This document shows, one piece after another, positions 10,994 to 22,378 of a stretch of 64,000 bases of DNA. Numbering within the stretch: the first letter of the stretch is position 1; the number at the start of each line of letters is the position of its first letter. The stretch covers positions 27,006,391 to 27,070,390 of the forward strand of contig CM032126.1 of the NCBI GenBank assembly GCA_018894105.1. Reading direction: 5' to 3'. The translations under genes and the position numbers were made by a program. The DNA is from Jacaranda mimosifolia. Taxonomy: Eukaryota > Streptophyta > Magnoliopsida > Lamiales > Bignoniaceae. Below the pieces are notes generated by a model. That model was not told where the DNA came from and searched no databases. It saw nothing but the letters and a program-made list of their open reading frames with translations.

Positions 10994-11496
10994 TGTTAGG
11001 ATTTGACTCGATTTTCAAGAGATCAAGTTTGACTAGAATTATGACTCCTTCTTGTATTGGGTTTTCTAGTTCTAGGTAAAGTAGTCAAGCAATTTTCTAT
11101 TATAAATAGAGGTATTTATTTGATTACTTAAAAAAAGAGGACACTCGTGGAACTCATGATATAATACTCATGGGGTAGTTATTGTGAGTACGAGTGGGGC
11201 AATACAAAGGGGTGGAGTGAGTATTTCTTTGGTAGTTATGTTAGTGGTTGTACAAGGGGTTTTTTGGCTTGAGTTTGGGCATGTCAAATTCAAGGGTTGG
11301 CTTGTACTGGTCTATCATAATTGAAGAAAGAAAACTCCCGTGGAGGTAGGCGGAATTTGCCGAACCACGTAAATCTGTGTCTATTTTATTTTTCTATCTG
11401 TCGGGTATTAATTTTTTCATTAAATTTGTGAGTGTGATTTGTGAATTCCTGATAAATTAAATCTCATGCCTAAATTATTTCCGCTGTGCTTCAACA
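10994..11496 (+). repeat. 5' LTR of the short Copia element
   Basis: It starts TGTTAGGATTTG and ends CTTCAACA. The primer-binding site follows three bases on. Confidence 0.9.
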
Positions 11497-11499
11497 AAC

Positions 11500-11511
11500 T
11501 GGTATCAGAGC
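11500..11511 (+). other. primer-binding site (initiator Met tRNA type)
   Basis: TGGTATCAGAGC is the standard plant Copia primer site complementary to the 3' end of initiator methionine tRNA. Confidence 0.9.
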
Positions 11512-11576
11512 TTTTGGTTGGGGTTGTAAGTTGAGATTTAATTTTTGGGGATGGGCAGTGTTATTAGCAAATCACT

Positions 11577-12046
11577 TCATGGTTCAAAATTTTGATGACA
11601 AAGGGATTTTCACTTTTTGGCAAGGAAGAGTGGAGGATCTCCTAATTCAACAGGGCCTAGCAGTGGCGTTGAAGGAAAGGTAGAGGAGGCCGATAGATAT
11701 GAAGGATTTACAGCGGGAAGATTTGACTTTGTATTGCGGACAACATTATCATGAATGTTGTGGAGATCAATGGATTTTGGATTCCAGATGCATAATGCAT
11801 GTTTGCTCCATGGAGAATTATTTTTGATTCACTTCAATCATGGAAGACAGGTAATTTGTCTTTGTGCGATGATTCTACTTGGAGAGTCATGGGTATTGAA
11901 GTGGAGATAATCAAAATAGTTGTTGGAGTGGTTCGTACTTTAGGTGGTGTGACCTATGTCCTAAAGATACGAAAGAATCTAATTTCCTTGAAGCAGTTGG
12001 ATTCCAAAGGTTGTGAATATTCACTAAAGGTGGAGTCTTGAGCTAA
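11577..12046 (+). pseudogene. gag fragment joined to pre-integrase fragment (Copia)
   Basis: An upstream piece (about 11579-11681) reads MVQNFDDKGIFTFWQGRVED and then LIQQGLAVALKER, typical of the start of Copia gag. After a stop at 11682 and a large deletion, sequence from about 11770 shows WILDSRCIMHVC and later VVRTLGGVTYVLKIRKNLIS and LKQLDSKGCEYS, the zone before integrase. Protease core, integrase, RT and RNase H are absent. Confidence 0.8.
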
Positions 12047-12090
12047 TTGGATTCCTAAGGTTGTGAATATTCACTGAAGGTGGAGTCCTG
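11997..12090 (+). repeat. 50 bp tandem duplication inside the Copia element
   Basis: TTGGATTCCAAAGGTTGTG at 11997 recurs as TTGGATTCCTAAGGTTGTG at 12047; the following bases through GGTGGAGTC also match. It duplicates the end of the pre-integrase segment and puts a stop between the copies. Confidence 0.85.
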
Positions 12091-12257
12091 AAAGTCACAC
12101 ATTAAGCTGTATATGTACATTGGCCGGGATGAGTTAGTTGGAGCCAGAATGTTACTAATTCGGCATGTGCAGTGGTATCTTTGAAGGCCAATGGAATTTG
12201 GTTTGTGATGGAGTCATGAACAATTGCTGAGATGAGAAACCTCGTCAAAGTGGAGAT

Positions 12258-12760
12258 TGTTAGGATTTGACTCGGTTTTCAAGAGACCAAGTTTAACTAG
12301 AATTAGGACTCCTTCTTGTATTGGATTTTCTAGTTCTAGGTAAAGTAGTCAAGCAATTTTCTATTATAAATAGAGGTGTTTATTTGATTACTTAAAAAAA
12401 GAGGACACTCGTGGAACTCATGATATAATACTCATGGGGTAGTTATTGTGAGTACGAGTGGGGCAATACAAAGGGGTGGAGTGAGTATTTCTTTGGTAGT
12501 TATGTTAGTGGTTGTACAAGGGGTTTTTTGGCTTGAGTTTGGGCATGTCAAATTCAAGGGTTGGCTTGTACTGGTCTATCATAATTGAAGAAAGAAAACT
12601 CCCGTGGAGGTAGGCGGAATTTGCCGAACCACGTAAATCTGTGTCTGTTTTATTTTTCTATCTGTCGGGTATTAATTCTGTCATTAAATTTGTGAGTGTG
12701 ATTTGTGAATTCCTGATAAATTAAATCTCATGCCTAAATTATTTCCGCTGTGCTTCAACG
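12258..12760 (+). repeat. 3' LTR of the short Copia element
   Basis: It starts TGTTAGGATTTG after AAAGTGGAGAT (purine tract) and ends CTTCAACG, the terminal CA being mutated to CG. It is followed by the TATAA duplication. Confidence 0.9.
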
Positions 12761-12765
12761 TATAA

Positions 12766-12981
12766 AAAATAAAATATATAGATCAAGTTGTGTTGGATTT
12801 ATCAAGTTGTTGGGAAAATCAGGCCAACCCGAACTTGACTCAATTTTTTGTAGGTCAAATTAGAGTTGAGCCTTCTGAATTTAGTATCAAGTTGGGTTAG
12901 ATTCGAATGTGGTAGTTTTATGTTATACCCCTATCTCAATCCAATCCAAACCCACCCAAGCCACCCGAATTAACACCCTTA
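12766..12981. repeat. right end of an older element disrupting gene copy 1
   Basis: The stretch ends TAACACCCTTA at 12981, in the style of hAT-type ends (reverse complement TAAGGGTGTTA), and runs directly into gene copy 1 in mid-codon. Inner sequence has repeated CAACCC/CCACCC-like motifs. No left end is visible, so the class is inferred. Confidence 0.4.
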
Positions 12982-13070
12982 GATACGGCCTCTGCCCAAT
13001 ATCCATCTCACACATTGATAAGCTTCCATCAAACACATGGAAACATCATGCCAGATGCTCCAACGGCCAT
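12982..13070 (-). pseudogene. small Cys-rich protein family, copy 1 (broken by insertion)
   Basis: From ATG at 13070 the frame begins MAVGASGMMFPCV and then stops. Compared with copy 4, two bases are missing in the codons after CV, shifting the frame. The gene is cut at 12982, where the other copies continue with PYHRNC, by the transposon end at 12981. DNA similarity to copies 3 and 4 remains clear (TTGATAAGCTTCCATCAAA). Confidence 0.8.
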
Positions 13071-13174
13071 TCCCACCTCTCCCCTCTGGCCGTCTAATTA
13101 AATGTGTTTCCAAGGGTACTGTGTGTTAATAATTTGGAGACCCAATTGTTGAAAATGCTGAATGATTCTTCAAG

Positions 13175-13185
13175 GGTTTATATAG
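13175..13185 (-). promoter_or_regulatory. TATA box of gene copy 1
   Basis: CTATATAAACC on the minus strand lies 105 bp before the copy 1 start codon. The same 11 bases precede copies 2, 3 and 4. Confidence 0.6.
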
Positions 13186-15250
13186 GGAAACGACTCAAGG
13201 TTGATGATCTGAACTATGTTAGCGTGGGAATAAGCAAGATTGGAGAAGAATTGGTTTTAGTACTCTAGTGTAAAATTCAAGGGAAGTTCAGTCTGGAATT
13301 TATTCAACTATGGAAAAACTTTTCACAGTGTTAGACGCAAAAGCTTTTTAATTGAAAATTCTGAATTCCTAGTGTGGGGTCCAAAAGATACGAGCAAGAA
13401 ATATTGAAGGGACTGAATGAGATGAAAAAAGCTCAAGCATAAAAAGATCACTTGTTTCATTACCCTTTATTTGGAACTTTTTGGAGTTTTGGTTACTTAT
13501 ATATTACTCCGATGAAAGGGACGCTTACTGTTTCATTGTTACTCATGCGGCCAGCAAAACTAGTCCTATCATTGCTGTGCTCTCACTTGATTCTATATAA
13601 ATACGCCCTCTTGTTGATAACAATGTGGACAAAAGTTAAATCGTAACTTCATTGGCAATGCACTTCTCACATTCTATGCTTATTTCTTATATGTGTTCAT
13701 AGAATTAAAACTTATTGTAGGTTTCTGACTTTCTGCCATCAAATTTGCGTTCTGTTCATGGTGACTTTGTTGGTGCACTCCTAACTTACGTTAATTCTGG
13801 GTAAATTTGCCAAATAACTCAATTCGTAAACCAGTAATTATCAAACTGCACTAGACGCTTGTGTAATGATTTTATTTAGTACAATATGTTAACTCACTTC
13901 AACTGTCCTTGTTTGGATGATGGCTTTTTGTTTTGCAATCTGTGATGCTTATATTTGCTTATTTTGGCACATTGTTACTCCAATTCACATAATGAGCTCT
14001 GCTATTGTATCTCAAATTGGAGCTATCAAATGGATAAAAACTAAATTACATAATTTTTTTCTTTGAATGATCAACCAGTAAGACACAGTCCTGATGGCAT
14101 AAATTCAGTAAAGCCATTTGATAGTGATGCATTAGACATAAATGGGGTAGCTTTTCATGAATCTATGTGTCCTACACTCCCGTGATCTTATGTTAGCTTT
14201 TGACTACCTTTTCTTTGATGCATATATAAGAACATCAGTAGTGGGAGACAACTGCTCAGTTTGTAAGCAGGAAAAATCCGAAGATAACTGGTCAAACAGC
14301 ACAAGAATTACTGGAAACAAACCGCAAACACAGAAAATATTATTTAGCATAAAATATACTAGTGCAATCTGCATTGTCTTGTATATCTCAATTATGTTCC
14401 AGAGTTCCTTATTTTTGGGGCATATTCTTATGCGAATTTGCCTTGCTTTTTGCTTTACAATTGTATTCCATATTACCATACTGTTAAATATCAATACCTT
14501 TATATAAGCCAAATTCGATTCTTGATTCAGGAAACAAACATGTATCGATAACTTCGTCAAAATAGGATCCAGCTTACCACATCATATAAGATCTTAGTTT
14601 CAGGATGGAGAGCTAGGAAAAGAAGAGGCATGTGGGTATGAAATTTGCATTAGCAGGATATAATCCAGGAAAACGGTATGAAATAATCTGAATAGATAAC
14701 AGAAATTCAAAATTTATAGTTGCATCCATTACTCTTTTTTTTCTCTTCTTTATCCATCGACATTCTAAAATCTGTTTCATTGCTATGAATTTTAATCATA
14801 AATTGATGGCATTCTTATATTTTCAGTTAATCATATTCCTCCTCTGGACATATTGCACTATGAATGCATAAACCACAAGAACTTCAGTAGCATGAGCCAT
14901 GTTCAGTGCACAAGGTTTCTGTGATATGATGAAATAAGTCAAGTCAAGTTGCTTGCAAAGCTGCTTTTGAAGTGAAAAGATATAAGCAGTAATAGTGCTT
15001 TACTTAAGTAATTGGTGGCCTCACTATTTCTGCTTTGGAGAAAATAAATGTGTTTGATAAGAGAAAACAATTGTATGCATGCAAGCATACACTAGAATTC
15101 GAAACGAAGGGTGCAAGATATAGAAATATTTATAAGAAATCATATTGCCATTTATATAAAACTCACCAGAATGTACAATAAAAGGAATGATTCCTCGACT
15201 CAATCTATTTACCTTGAGGAGGGTTGAATAAAATCCCAACATTGAAAGTA

Positions 15251-15590
15251 TCAAACCTGCTGTTTAGCTGCTGATATTTTACATTGCTTCCTCCTGCAAC
15301 TACAATCTAAGTGAAACCTCATTGATGCAATCCCTACTCTTAATTGATGAACTACAGACATAAGAAGATTGAGAAGAGATAGTGGAAGCTGATACAGAAA
15401 AGGAAATTCTTTTTTCGGGAATGAAACATTCCTCTGTTGTGTAACAGTATGTGAGCATTTGGCTTTCTCTTTATGCAATGCACACTTGCAGTTGCGATGA
15501 TATGTCCTATGCTCAGTATCCATGTCACACATTGATAATGCTTCTATCAAAGACACACCGAAACATTATGTCAGCTGCTTTGGTGGCCAT
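15251..15590 (-). pseudogene. small Cys-rich protein family, copy 2 (frameshift)
   Basis: ATG at 15590 opens MATKAADIMFRCVFDRS. One extra base near 15541 then shifts the frame, and a stop follows within four codons. In the shifted frame the family sequence continues (SMCDMDTEHRTYHRNCKCAL, then FPKKEF) to a stop at 15251. It pairs with copy 4 of unit B by flanking sequence. Reverting one base would be needed for expression, so it is called a pseudogene. Confidence 0.8.
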
Positions 15591-15713
15591 TCTCTTCTCT
15601 TTCTTCTCTTTTCCCTAGATTTCTTAATGTGGTTTCAAGTGTAGTGTGTGTGCACTGGCGTATGTATAGTAATTTCAGAGAGAATTTGTTTAAACTGTTG
15701 CATGTTTGTTGAA

Positions 15714-15724
15714 GGTTTATATAG
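15714..15724 (-). promoter_or_regulatory. TATA box of gene copy 2
   Basis: CTATATAAACC on the minus strand lies about 125 bp before the copy 2 start codon and is identical to the other copies. Confidence 0.55.
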
Positions 15725-17249
15725 AGCTAAAGTTTATGCTGTATGATTAAAACTATGATTGTGCAGCAGTAACCTAGATTGGTAGAGAACAATTTGTTAC
15801 TGAGTTACTGTGTAAAGTTCTAGAGAAGTTTGATCTAGAGTTTTTTCAACTATGAAGCTCTTTTGTTCTCTATTAAAAATATTATCACTATTTACTAGGG
15901 AAATTTAGATTTCTAGATATGATGCCTAGAAAACATGAAAAAGACAAACAGCCTGTGAGGGAATGGAAATCAAAGAATGAGGGGATCAGACATATTTTGT
16001 CTCTCTCTTTTGGACCCCTGTAGAGAAACTATGTTCTCATAGTGTAGTTCGACGAATGGGGTTCTTTGTTTTCTTTTGTTATCAAATATTGGTAGAATAG
16101 TTGTATGGGACTAGGATATTTTTCTTTTTATATCTTCACTTGATTCTTCATGCATGGCCACACAGATGATACAACAAGAAATACTTCAGTACATTAGGTT
16201 TCAGTTTTCATATCTAATCAAGTTAGCGAGCATTAGAAGAAATTTTCCGCTTCATCAATTCTGAGTAGAAAATTGATAAAATGTTTTTTTAGTGAGTTTA
16301 GCGACTCTAACTTCAACGTATATGCATAATACTAACTAAGAAATTTTTAAATGGTTAAGTGCATCAGTTCAGATGAAACTGAAGATCAGATGAAATTTCT
16401 GATTTTTTTCATCCTAAATTAGTTGATATTTTGCAATTTTGGAGCTTTTACAAGCCGCATATTGACTTTGTTTGTCGAAGGATTTATTTTTGTGGTAGCA
16501 GAGTAATCGACTTTGGAGGAAACACTGTCTATATTGTCCTCATAGATCTCTAGTGAATTTCATCTATTAATGCCTTATTCCTATGTGCTCAACTTTCTTA
16601 CGAGTCCCAGAGAGCCACAGTTCTAAGGAGCTTATAAAATAATGACCGGCTTTCCCGTACGAGCACTGTAAGATGTTGGAGTTTTTCATTGAATGTTCCA
16701 GAATTTGATTTTTTACAAACTTTTTCATTTCTTACTATAATGGAAAATGAGTTAGTCTCTAATAAGATTGGACGGAATTTGGACCTTATTACTACTTTCA
16801 TCATAATAACTGGAAATTACCTTTTAGTCTGCTTTTTTAGCTAAAGCATGTTAATTTTGTTATGGTAACTCGTTCCATTAATTCCAAGTTTGATAAAGGA
16901 AAATATGTTAGTTGTACCATAATTTCAAAGTCAGAAACAGATGGTCCAGTCTTTTTCCGTTGCTTAAGTTGTATCTTTTTTTGGTGGAATTTCAGATGAA
17001 ACCAATGCTATCATTATCCTACATGTTAACTCAAGGCCAATAGGACCTTTGTTAGTACAATTTGTACCTTTTAATAAAAAGAAACAGATTTAGGCAGTAT
17101 GGTGAGGGGAAAATTGCAATGGACCCCCGTGTTAAAACAAATGGGCAGATTACTTCTCTGCGAAAAAAAAATAAACAAAGAATATCTTTATATTTTAAAA
17201 AATCATGCAACGAACTTCCCTCAGAGTGTGAGTGTAGGACACGCTCCCT

Positions 17250-18860
17250 TAGGGCTGTACATTCAGTTTTAACCGATCAAACCGAACGGTTCGGCCGGTT
17301 AACCGAAATTTTCAGTTTTTGCACATGCAAAACCGAAACCGAACCGTTTATTTATTTATTTTGGTTTTTTCGGTTTTTCGATTTTGGTTAAAACCGAAAA
17401 AAAAAAAAACTTATTTTTTTTACCAAGAAAATGTTATAAAAGTTTGTTTGACAAAAGTAAGTTAGTTTAATTAAAATTTTGAATTGGATAACTTATTCTT
17501 TTAGTGCCAAAAAAATATTTGTTTTTAGGTGAAAAAATTGATTTAGATTACTTTTTTTTGTATATTGAAAATATTTGTTTTGATAAAATTATAATTTATC
17601 TATTCTAAACAAATACATTTAAAATATTATAAATTTAAGAAGATAAATAAATATTTTAATTATTTTATGTTATAAAAATTTTAGTATACACATTGTGTAT
17701 GCTAAAATTGCTAGCTTATAATCGTCAAGGCAGATGCATGCGATTTTTGTATATTCAAACCTTAACTACTAAGATCGAATAGTGAATTAAATATTAAACT
17801 CAATCTACTAAAGTTAAATAGCTAATTGATCCAATGACATCATAATATAGATTGCGGATTTGTAAATTTTGTAAAAAATACAATTATAATCTTATTAAAT
17901 CATTATTTCTAAAAGATAATTATGAAATATTGATAAAATTTGTATCAAAACTATCTTTTTTATGTTGAATTCTCCAATTTATCCTTCAAATTATATTGTC
18001 AATTTTTGTCGTTGAAATAATTAAAATGACAAATTATGTAAATGAACAAAAATAACTTCTATTTTAGATACAAAATGGTCTTTGCTTTTATAATAATATA
18101 AATAAAGTCTTTATTAGTTAGCAGATACAATATAGTACTAGTACTACCACAGAAATAGCCAAATAGGATTCAATCCCTTATCCCTTAGTTTGCAATTTAA
18201 GTTGAAATTTCAATTTTGCTCATCAACATACCCTATAATATATATAAGTTTAATTAATTAATTAATTTTCTTTTAATATAACATTTTTTGCTGTTCAAAT
18301 CATAATCATCTATTTTTTTATATGTAACGTGTATTAGTTCATATAATAAAAAAATTATGCAATTCTACCATTTGAGTTTAGAAAAAAATATCATTTTTGT
18401 TCTCTTTGTATTATAACTATTCATGTTTTTATATGTCATATATTAATATTTATATTATTTATAAAACATAGGGTTTTTAATAACTATTTTGATATATTAT
18501 TTACTTCTTTTTTTCTCAATTATTTCACTTTATCAAAAAAAAAATTATTTATCCCAAAAATTTTAAAATACTTTAACATTTACATTATTTAAAAATTTAT
18601 ATTTATTTATCTTAGACTTAAAAAATTTAATAAAAAATGTGAAATAAAAGTTAAACTAGTAGTGATTGAATAATAAAATTTTGTATATAAAAAGAAATTG
18701 ATTTTTTCAGTTCCGTTAACCGAACTGAACCGGTTTTTTCGATTTTTCGATTCGGTTTCGGTTAACCGAAAAAAAAAATCGAAAAAACCGAAAACTGAAT
18801 TTTTTTGAAATCAAAAACCGAACTAAACGGTCGGTTTCGGTTTTTTTTTTAACACCCCTA
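17250..18860. mobile_element. non-autonomous hAT-type element, 1.6 kb
   Basis: It begins TAGGGCTGTAC and ends AACACCCCTA (reverse complement TAGGGGTGTT), flanked by a perfect 8-base duplication CGCTCCCT at 17242-17249 and 18861-18868; 8 bp is the hAT signature. Both ends hold many AACCGAAC/GGTTCGG-type motifs in both orientations, as expected of subterminal transposase-binding sites. The AT-rich interior has no transposase. Confidence 0.88.
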
Positions 18861-19067
18861 CGCTCCCTTGCATGCATCTGGGCTTAAATTTTTCTATATA
18901 AAAGATAATTATGCCCTTATTCATCAATCGTTTGATCTTTTTTTTAAAATTCAACGGTCTAGATCAAATCATATTATTTTTTAAAAAAAAAAGTATATAA
19001 AAAATATATTATATATAATGTGTATATATATTATATATGTGTATATTATATACAAGTATATATGTCA

Positions 19068-19415
19068 CTATCCCCCACCGGCCCTAGCAGTCACCGCCAG
19101 CACCCCACCGGCGGCCTTCATGGCTGCATTTGCAACGACCATGGAGGCCTGGGCGCTCGGCCACTGTGAGCGGCGGCCATGGGTGGTGGTCGCAGGGGCG
19201 CCCTCCATGGTCGCTCGGCCCCTGCAACCAGCATCCATGGTCGCCGGTCGCAGGGGCGGCCTCCATGGCTGCTTGGCCCGTGCGAGCGGCGCCGGCCATG
19301 GCTGCTTGGCCACTGCGAGTGGCGGCTATCGGCGCCGCCTCGCTCGGCCCTGCGAGGGGCAGCCATGGCCGTTGGAAGGTAAAGATAGGATGGGCTGGGT
19401 GGGGGTGGGGTATAA
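19068..19415. repeat. GC-rich block of degenerate CCATGG-containing repeats
   Basis: About 350 bp of very GC-rich DNA sits in strongly AT-rich surroundings. It repeats GGCCATGG/CCATGG-type motifs with GCGAGCGGCGGC spacers at irregular 30-50 base intervals. It is open in several frames on both strands, which reflects composition, not coding. It lies inside the 3.1 kb insert of unit A. Identity unknown. Confidence 0.6.
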
Positions 19416-20119
19416 AATATAATATAAAATGTTTATTTATAAATATATACATAAATATATTTATGTTTATTATATTATATATTTTATATTTATTGTGTAA
19501 GATATATAAATAAAAAAAGAATAAATTAGAAGGATGAAAATAAAAAAAGTTAAAAATAGTTTTAAAATTTAAAAATAAAAAAATGTGTATAAAGGAGATG
19601 AATACAATTGATAAAATAAAAATAAAAGTGATTTTAATTATATAAATAAATTTATATATGTATAAAATGAGAATATATGAAATAATAATCAATTTATATA
19701 GATGTATAAAATGAGAAATATATGAAATAATGAAAGAAAAGAGAAATGAGAAATAAAAATAAAAGAAAAGAATGAAAGGAAAAAAATGATAATAAAAGGT
19801 TATTTAAATTGAATTAAAAATATATTAAATGATTAAGGGTAAATTAATTTTTTTATATTAAAATTATGTTAAATGGACAGCAGATGAGAAGGAGAAGGCG
19901 GTGTGCGTAGTTGTTTAAAACATAGGAAGATATATTGAATATTTATTTTTTTATAGGGAGGTAAATTGATGAGTGATACAATAAGCCAGGTCAAATGATT
20001 AGTCAAAGAAATTTAAATCTGATACTTCATCTGGCATGATCTGCTCAAGCATGAAAGAATCTCTCTTCTGTCTGAGCCATGGACGTATACAGTTCCTCGT
20101 CCTAAACTTTCTGCTTAGG

Positions 20120-20153
<34 letters not shown>

Positions 20154-22138
20154 CCGACATAATGAATAATGAGAGAGTAATACACATACAGAGTTCTTTT
20201 TGTCTGACCAGGGGCAGACAAGAAAGGACTGTAGAGAAATTTTGATTCTGTTTGTTGGTTAGAATTGTTAGAACTTTTATTACACTAGCAAGTGGCTGTC
20301 TATTCATCTGATGGTCATTTTATGAATTTACATACTTGAATGCCCTTTAAATTTATTGTTTCTATATTAATAAATGTGCTATAGGTTTTTCCATTCCTTT
20401 CATGAGAATTTAGTACCTGTTACCAATCTTGTTAGAAACATGGCATTTTAAAGTATTTTTCATATGGTACTTATTATTGGTTATTTTAGGAAGAGCCATC
20501 TCGATCATTTTTCCAATTTAACCCATAGATTTGTCAGATCTCCTTTCGATCAAAAGAAAAAATATATGCGACAAGTGATGGTGCTGCGGAAGCTGGAGTT
20601 AGCTACAAAGCATGTTGTCTTGGAGAATTTTTTTATTCCTCTTACATCTATTAATTTTTACAAAACGGATACCGACCTATAGTCACCTATTTGTCTTTTT
20701 GTGTTTGTGACCCTTTTGTCTCTTCTTTCATGAGAAATGATGTTCAATTGGTATTTTCTGAGTGAAGAGAAGCTTAGAATAAATAACATGGATCTACAGA
20801 AGACAAAATAAAATCATTGATGTACCTGGCTTGTCTATCTTACAGGAGTAAAAAAAATTTCAAAAAAAAAAAAAAAAAAAAAAAAAAAGGAAGAAAATAT
20901 AATTTCTATGTTGTTTTCGTCAACTGCTAAATATGTGCGATTTCTTTTTTCCTTGTGGAAGAACAAGGGATGAAGCCATTTTCTATGAATCAGTGCTATT
21001 ATCAAGGTTTGATCAACAATGTCCCATTGTGCTCTCATTTCCAATGCACCACCTATTAGATGCAAGACTGGTGTGGATGCTGTAAAAATGTCTACAGGTG
21101 TAAGAACTTGAAATATAAGGTTAACCTCAATTTGTTTTCCACAAGGCAAGTGCATATAATTGCCAAAAACTCAGCAGAAATACTTTATATGATTTCATCG
21201 ACATGTATCCAGAAAACATGTATACAAGAAAGGGATTTGTTTGAGATTCCATATTGAAAACGTGCATTATAATATGTATACCTGAGTATTCTCTTGTATG
21301 AGTATATCGTTGAATTACAGAACAATTATTATATGAATACAACATTGAGAACTCTGTCCCAAGTTAAGGAAAATCTCTTTTTCTGACTTCAGATAATTTT
21401 TCGGTGCCAACTCTGTGCCAAGTCAAGGTCCAGTGGTCAGTTTCTTTCTTTCTCCTCTGCTGCCTAACTTAAAACGAGTATAAAGTTAGCTATAATATAT
21501 GGATATTTTGTATGTGCTAAGGCATTTGCTTGTCTTCAAAGAATTATATAGAGAGCAATTCCGTGTTTGGGGTGGTGGAAAAAATATAAGTGTGGGTACA
21601 AGCAAGGTGTAGAGTCAGGGGTGTCAATGGGTAGGGTTCTACCCTACCCAGGACCAAACCCCAAAATTACCCAAATTCTATACCCTATCATTTACCCTGC
21701 CCAATCAGGCCTAATACCCATTGGGCCTGTGCACTGGGTCTGTTGCACAGACCCAGTATTTTTGGGCCGGGTCCAGGCCCGACCCTTTTTTTTTTTTTTT
21801 TTTTTAAATTGTGTGGGGCCTCCTCCTGCTCCTGCTGCTGCTGTTTCTTTGGGGTAGGGATAGAAAGTGTTGCTGCATGCTGATGCCAAAAGAACCTCCT
21901 GTTTTGCAAAAATTATTTTCAATTTAATATTAAAATAATCTTCAAATCATCTCATTTTCAATTTTGATAACTTAAAAACACACACACAAAACTTAATTTA
22001 CAATTACATAAATTTTCAAACACAATTATAAAAAAATATACATTTAAATATTAACAAATAGTGTAACTAAAATAATTTGGAACCTAACTGCAAAATCATC
22101 TTCAAGTCATATCATCTCCAACCTGATAACTCAAAACC

Positions 22139-22142
<4 letters not shown>

Positions 22143-22173
<31 letters not shown>
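22143..22173. repeat. (TA)n microsatellite in the hAT element
   Basis: About 15 TA dinucleotides lie downstream of the transposase stop. A similar run is at 25410-25433 upstream of the gene. Confidence 0.9.
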
Positions 22174-22176
<3 letters not shown>

Positions 22177-22378
22177 TTAAGTCATCATTTGAAATAAATA
22201 AAATTGAACTAAGAGCATTATTTATATTTACTTGCAACTTTTGTTCATCAAAACCTTAACACGCTCTCTACTTGAATTTCAGATGATTCCACATCATTTA
22301 CAACTACAAAAATTAAAAATTAATTAGAAAAAGATTATATTAATAAAATTAACAAAAGAACTAAAAAGTATAAATAAC

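Larger units (their letters stand above)
10994..12760 (+). mobile_element. internally deleted Ty1/Copia element, non-autonomous
   Basis: Two 503 bp LTRs (10994-11496, 12258-12760) enclose only 761 bp, with an initiator-Met-type primer site, a gag fragment fused to a pre-integrase fragment, and no RT. TATAA is duplicated exactly at 10989-10993 and 12761-12765. The LTRs differ at about 10 positions by eye (2%), the lowest divergence of any LTR pair here. An internally deleted genome of this kind could only have moved with help from a full-length relative. Confidence 0.92.
16916..20035. other. 3.1 kb insertion in unit A relative to unit B
   Basis: Unit B passes directly from TATGTTAGTTGTA to TGATCTGCCC (about 32452-32468), whereas unit A holds 3.1 kb between the matching points. 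The insert contains a complete non-autonomous hAT element (17250-18860), a GC-rich block (19068-19415) and AT-rich low-complexity DNA. No terminal repeats of the outer insert were recognised, so loss from unit B rather than gain in A remains possible. Confidence 0.6.

Noticed and set aside
14157..14560. Open frames of about 116 residues on both strands
   Set aside because: The matching stretch in unit B (about 29870-30230) does not keep them, so they are chance frames.
19018..19692. Long overlapping open frames on both strands in the GC-rich block
   Set aside because: They are open in several frames at once, Ala/Gly/Arg/Pro-rich and repeat-derived; no domain is seen.
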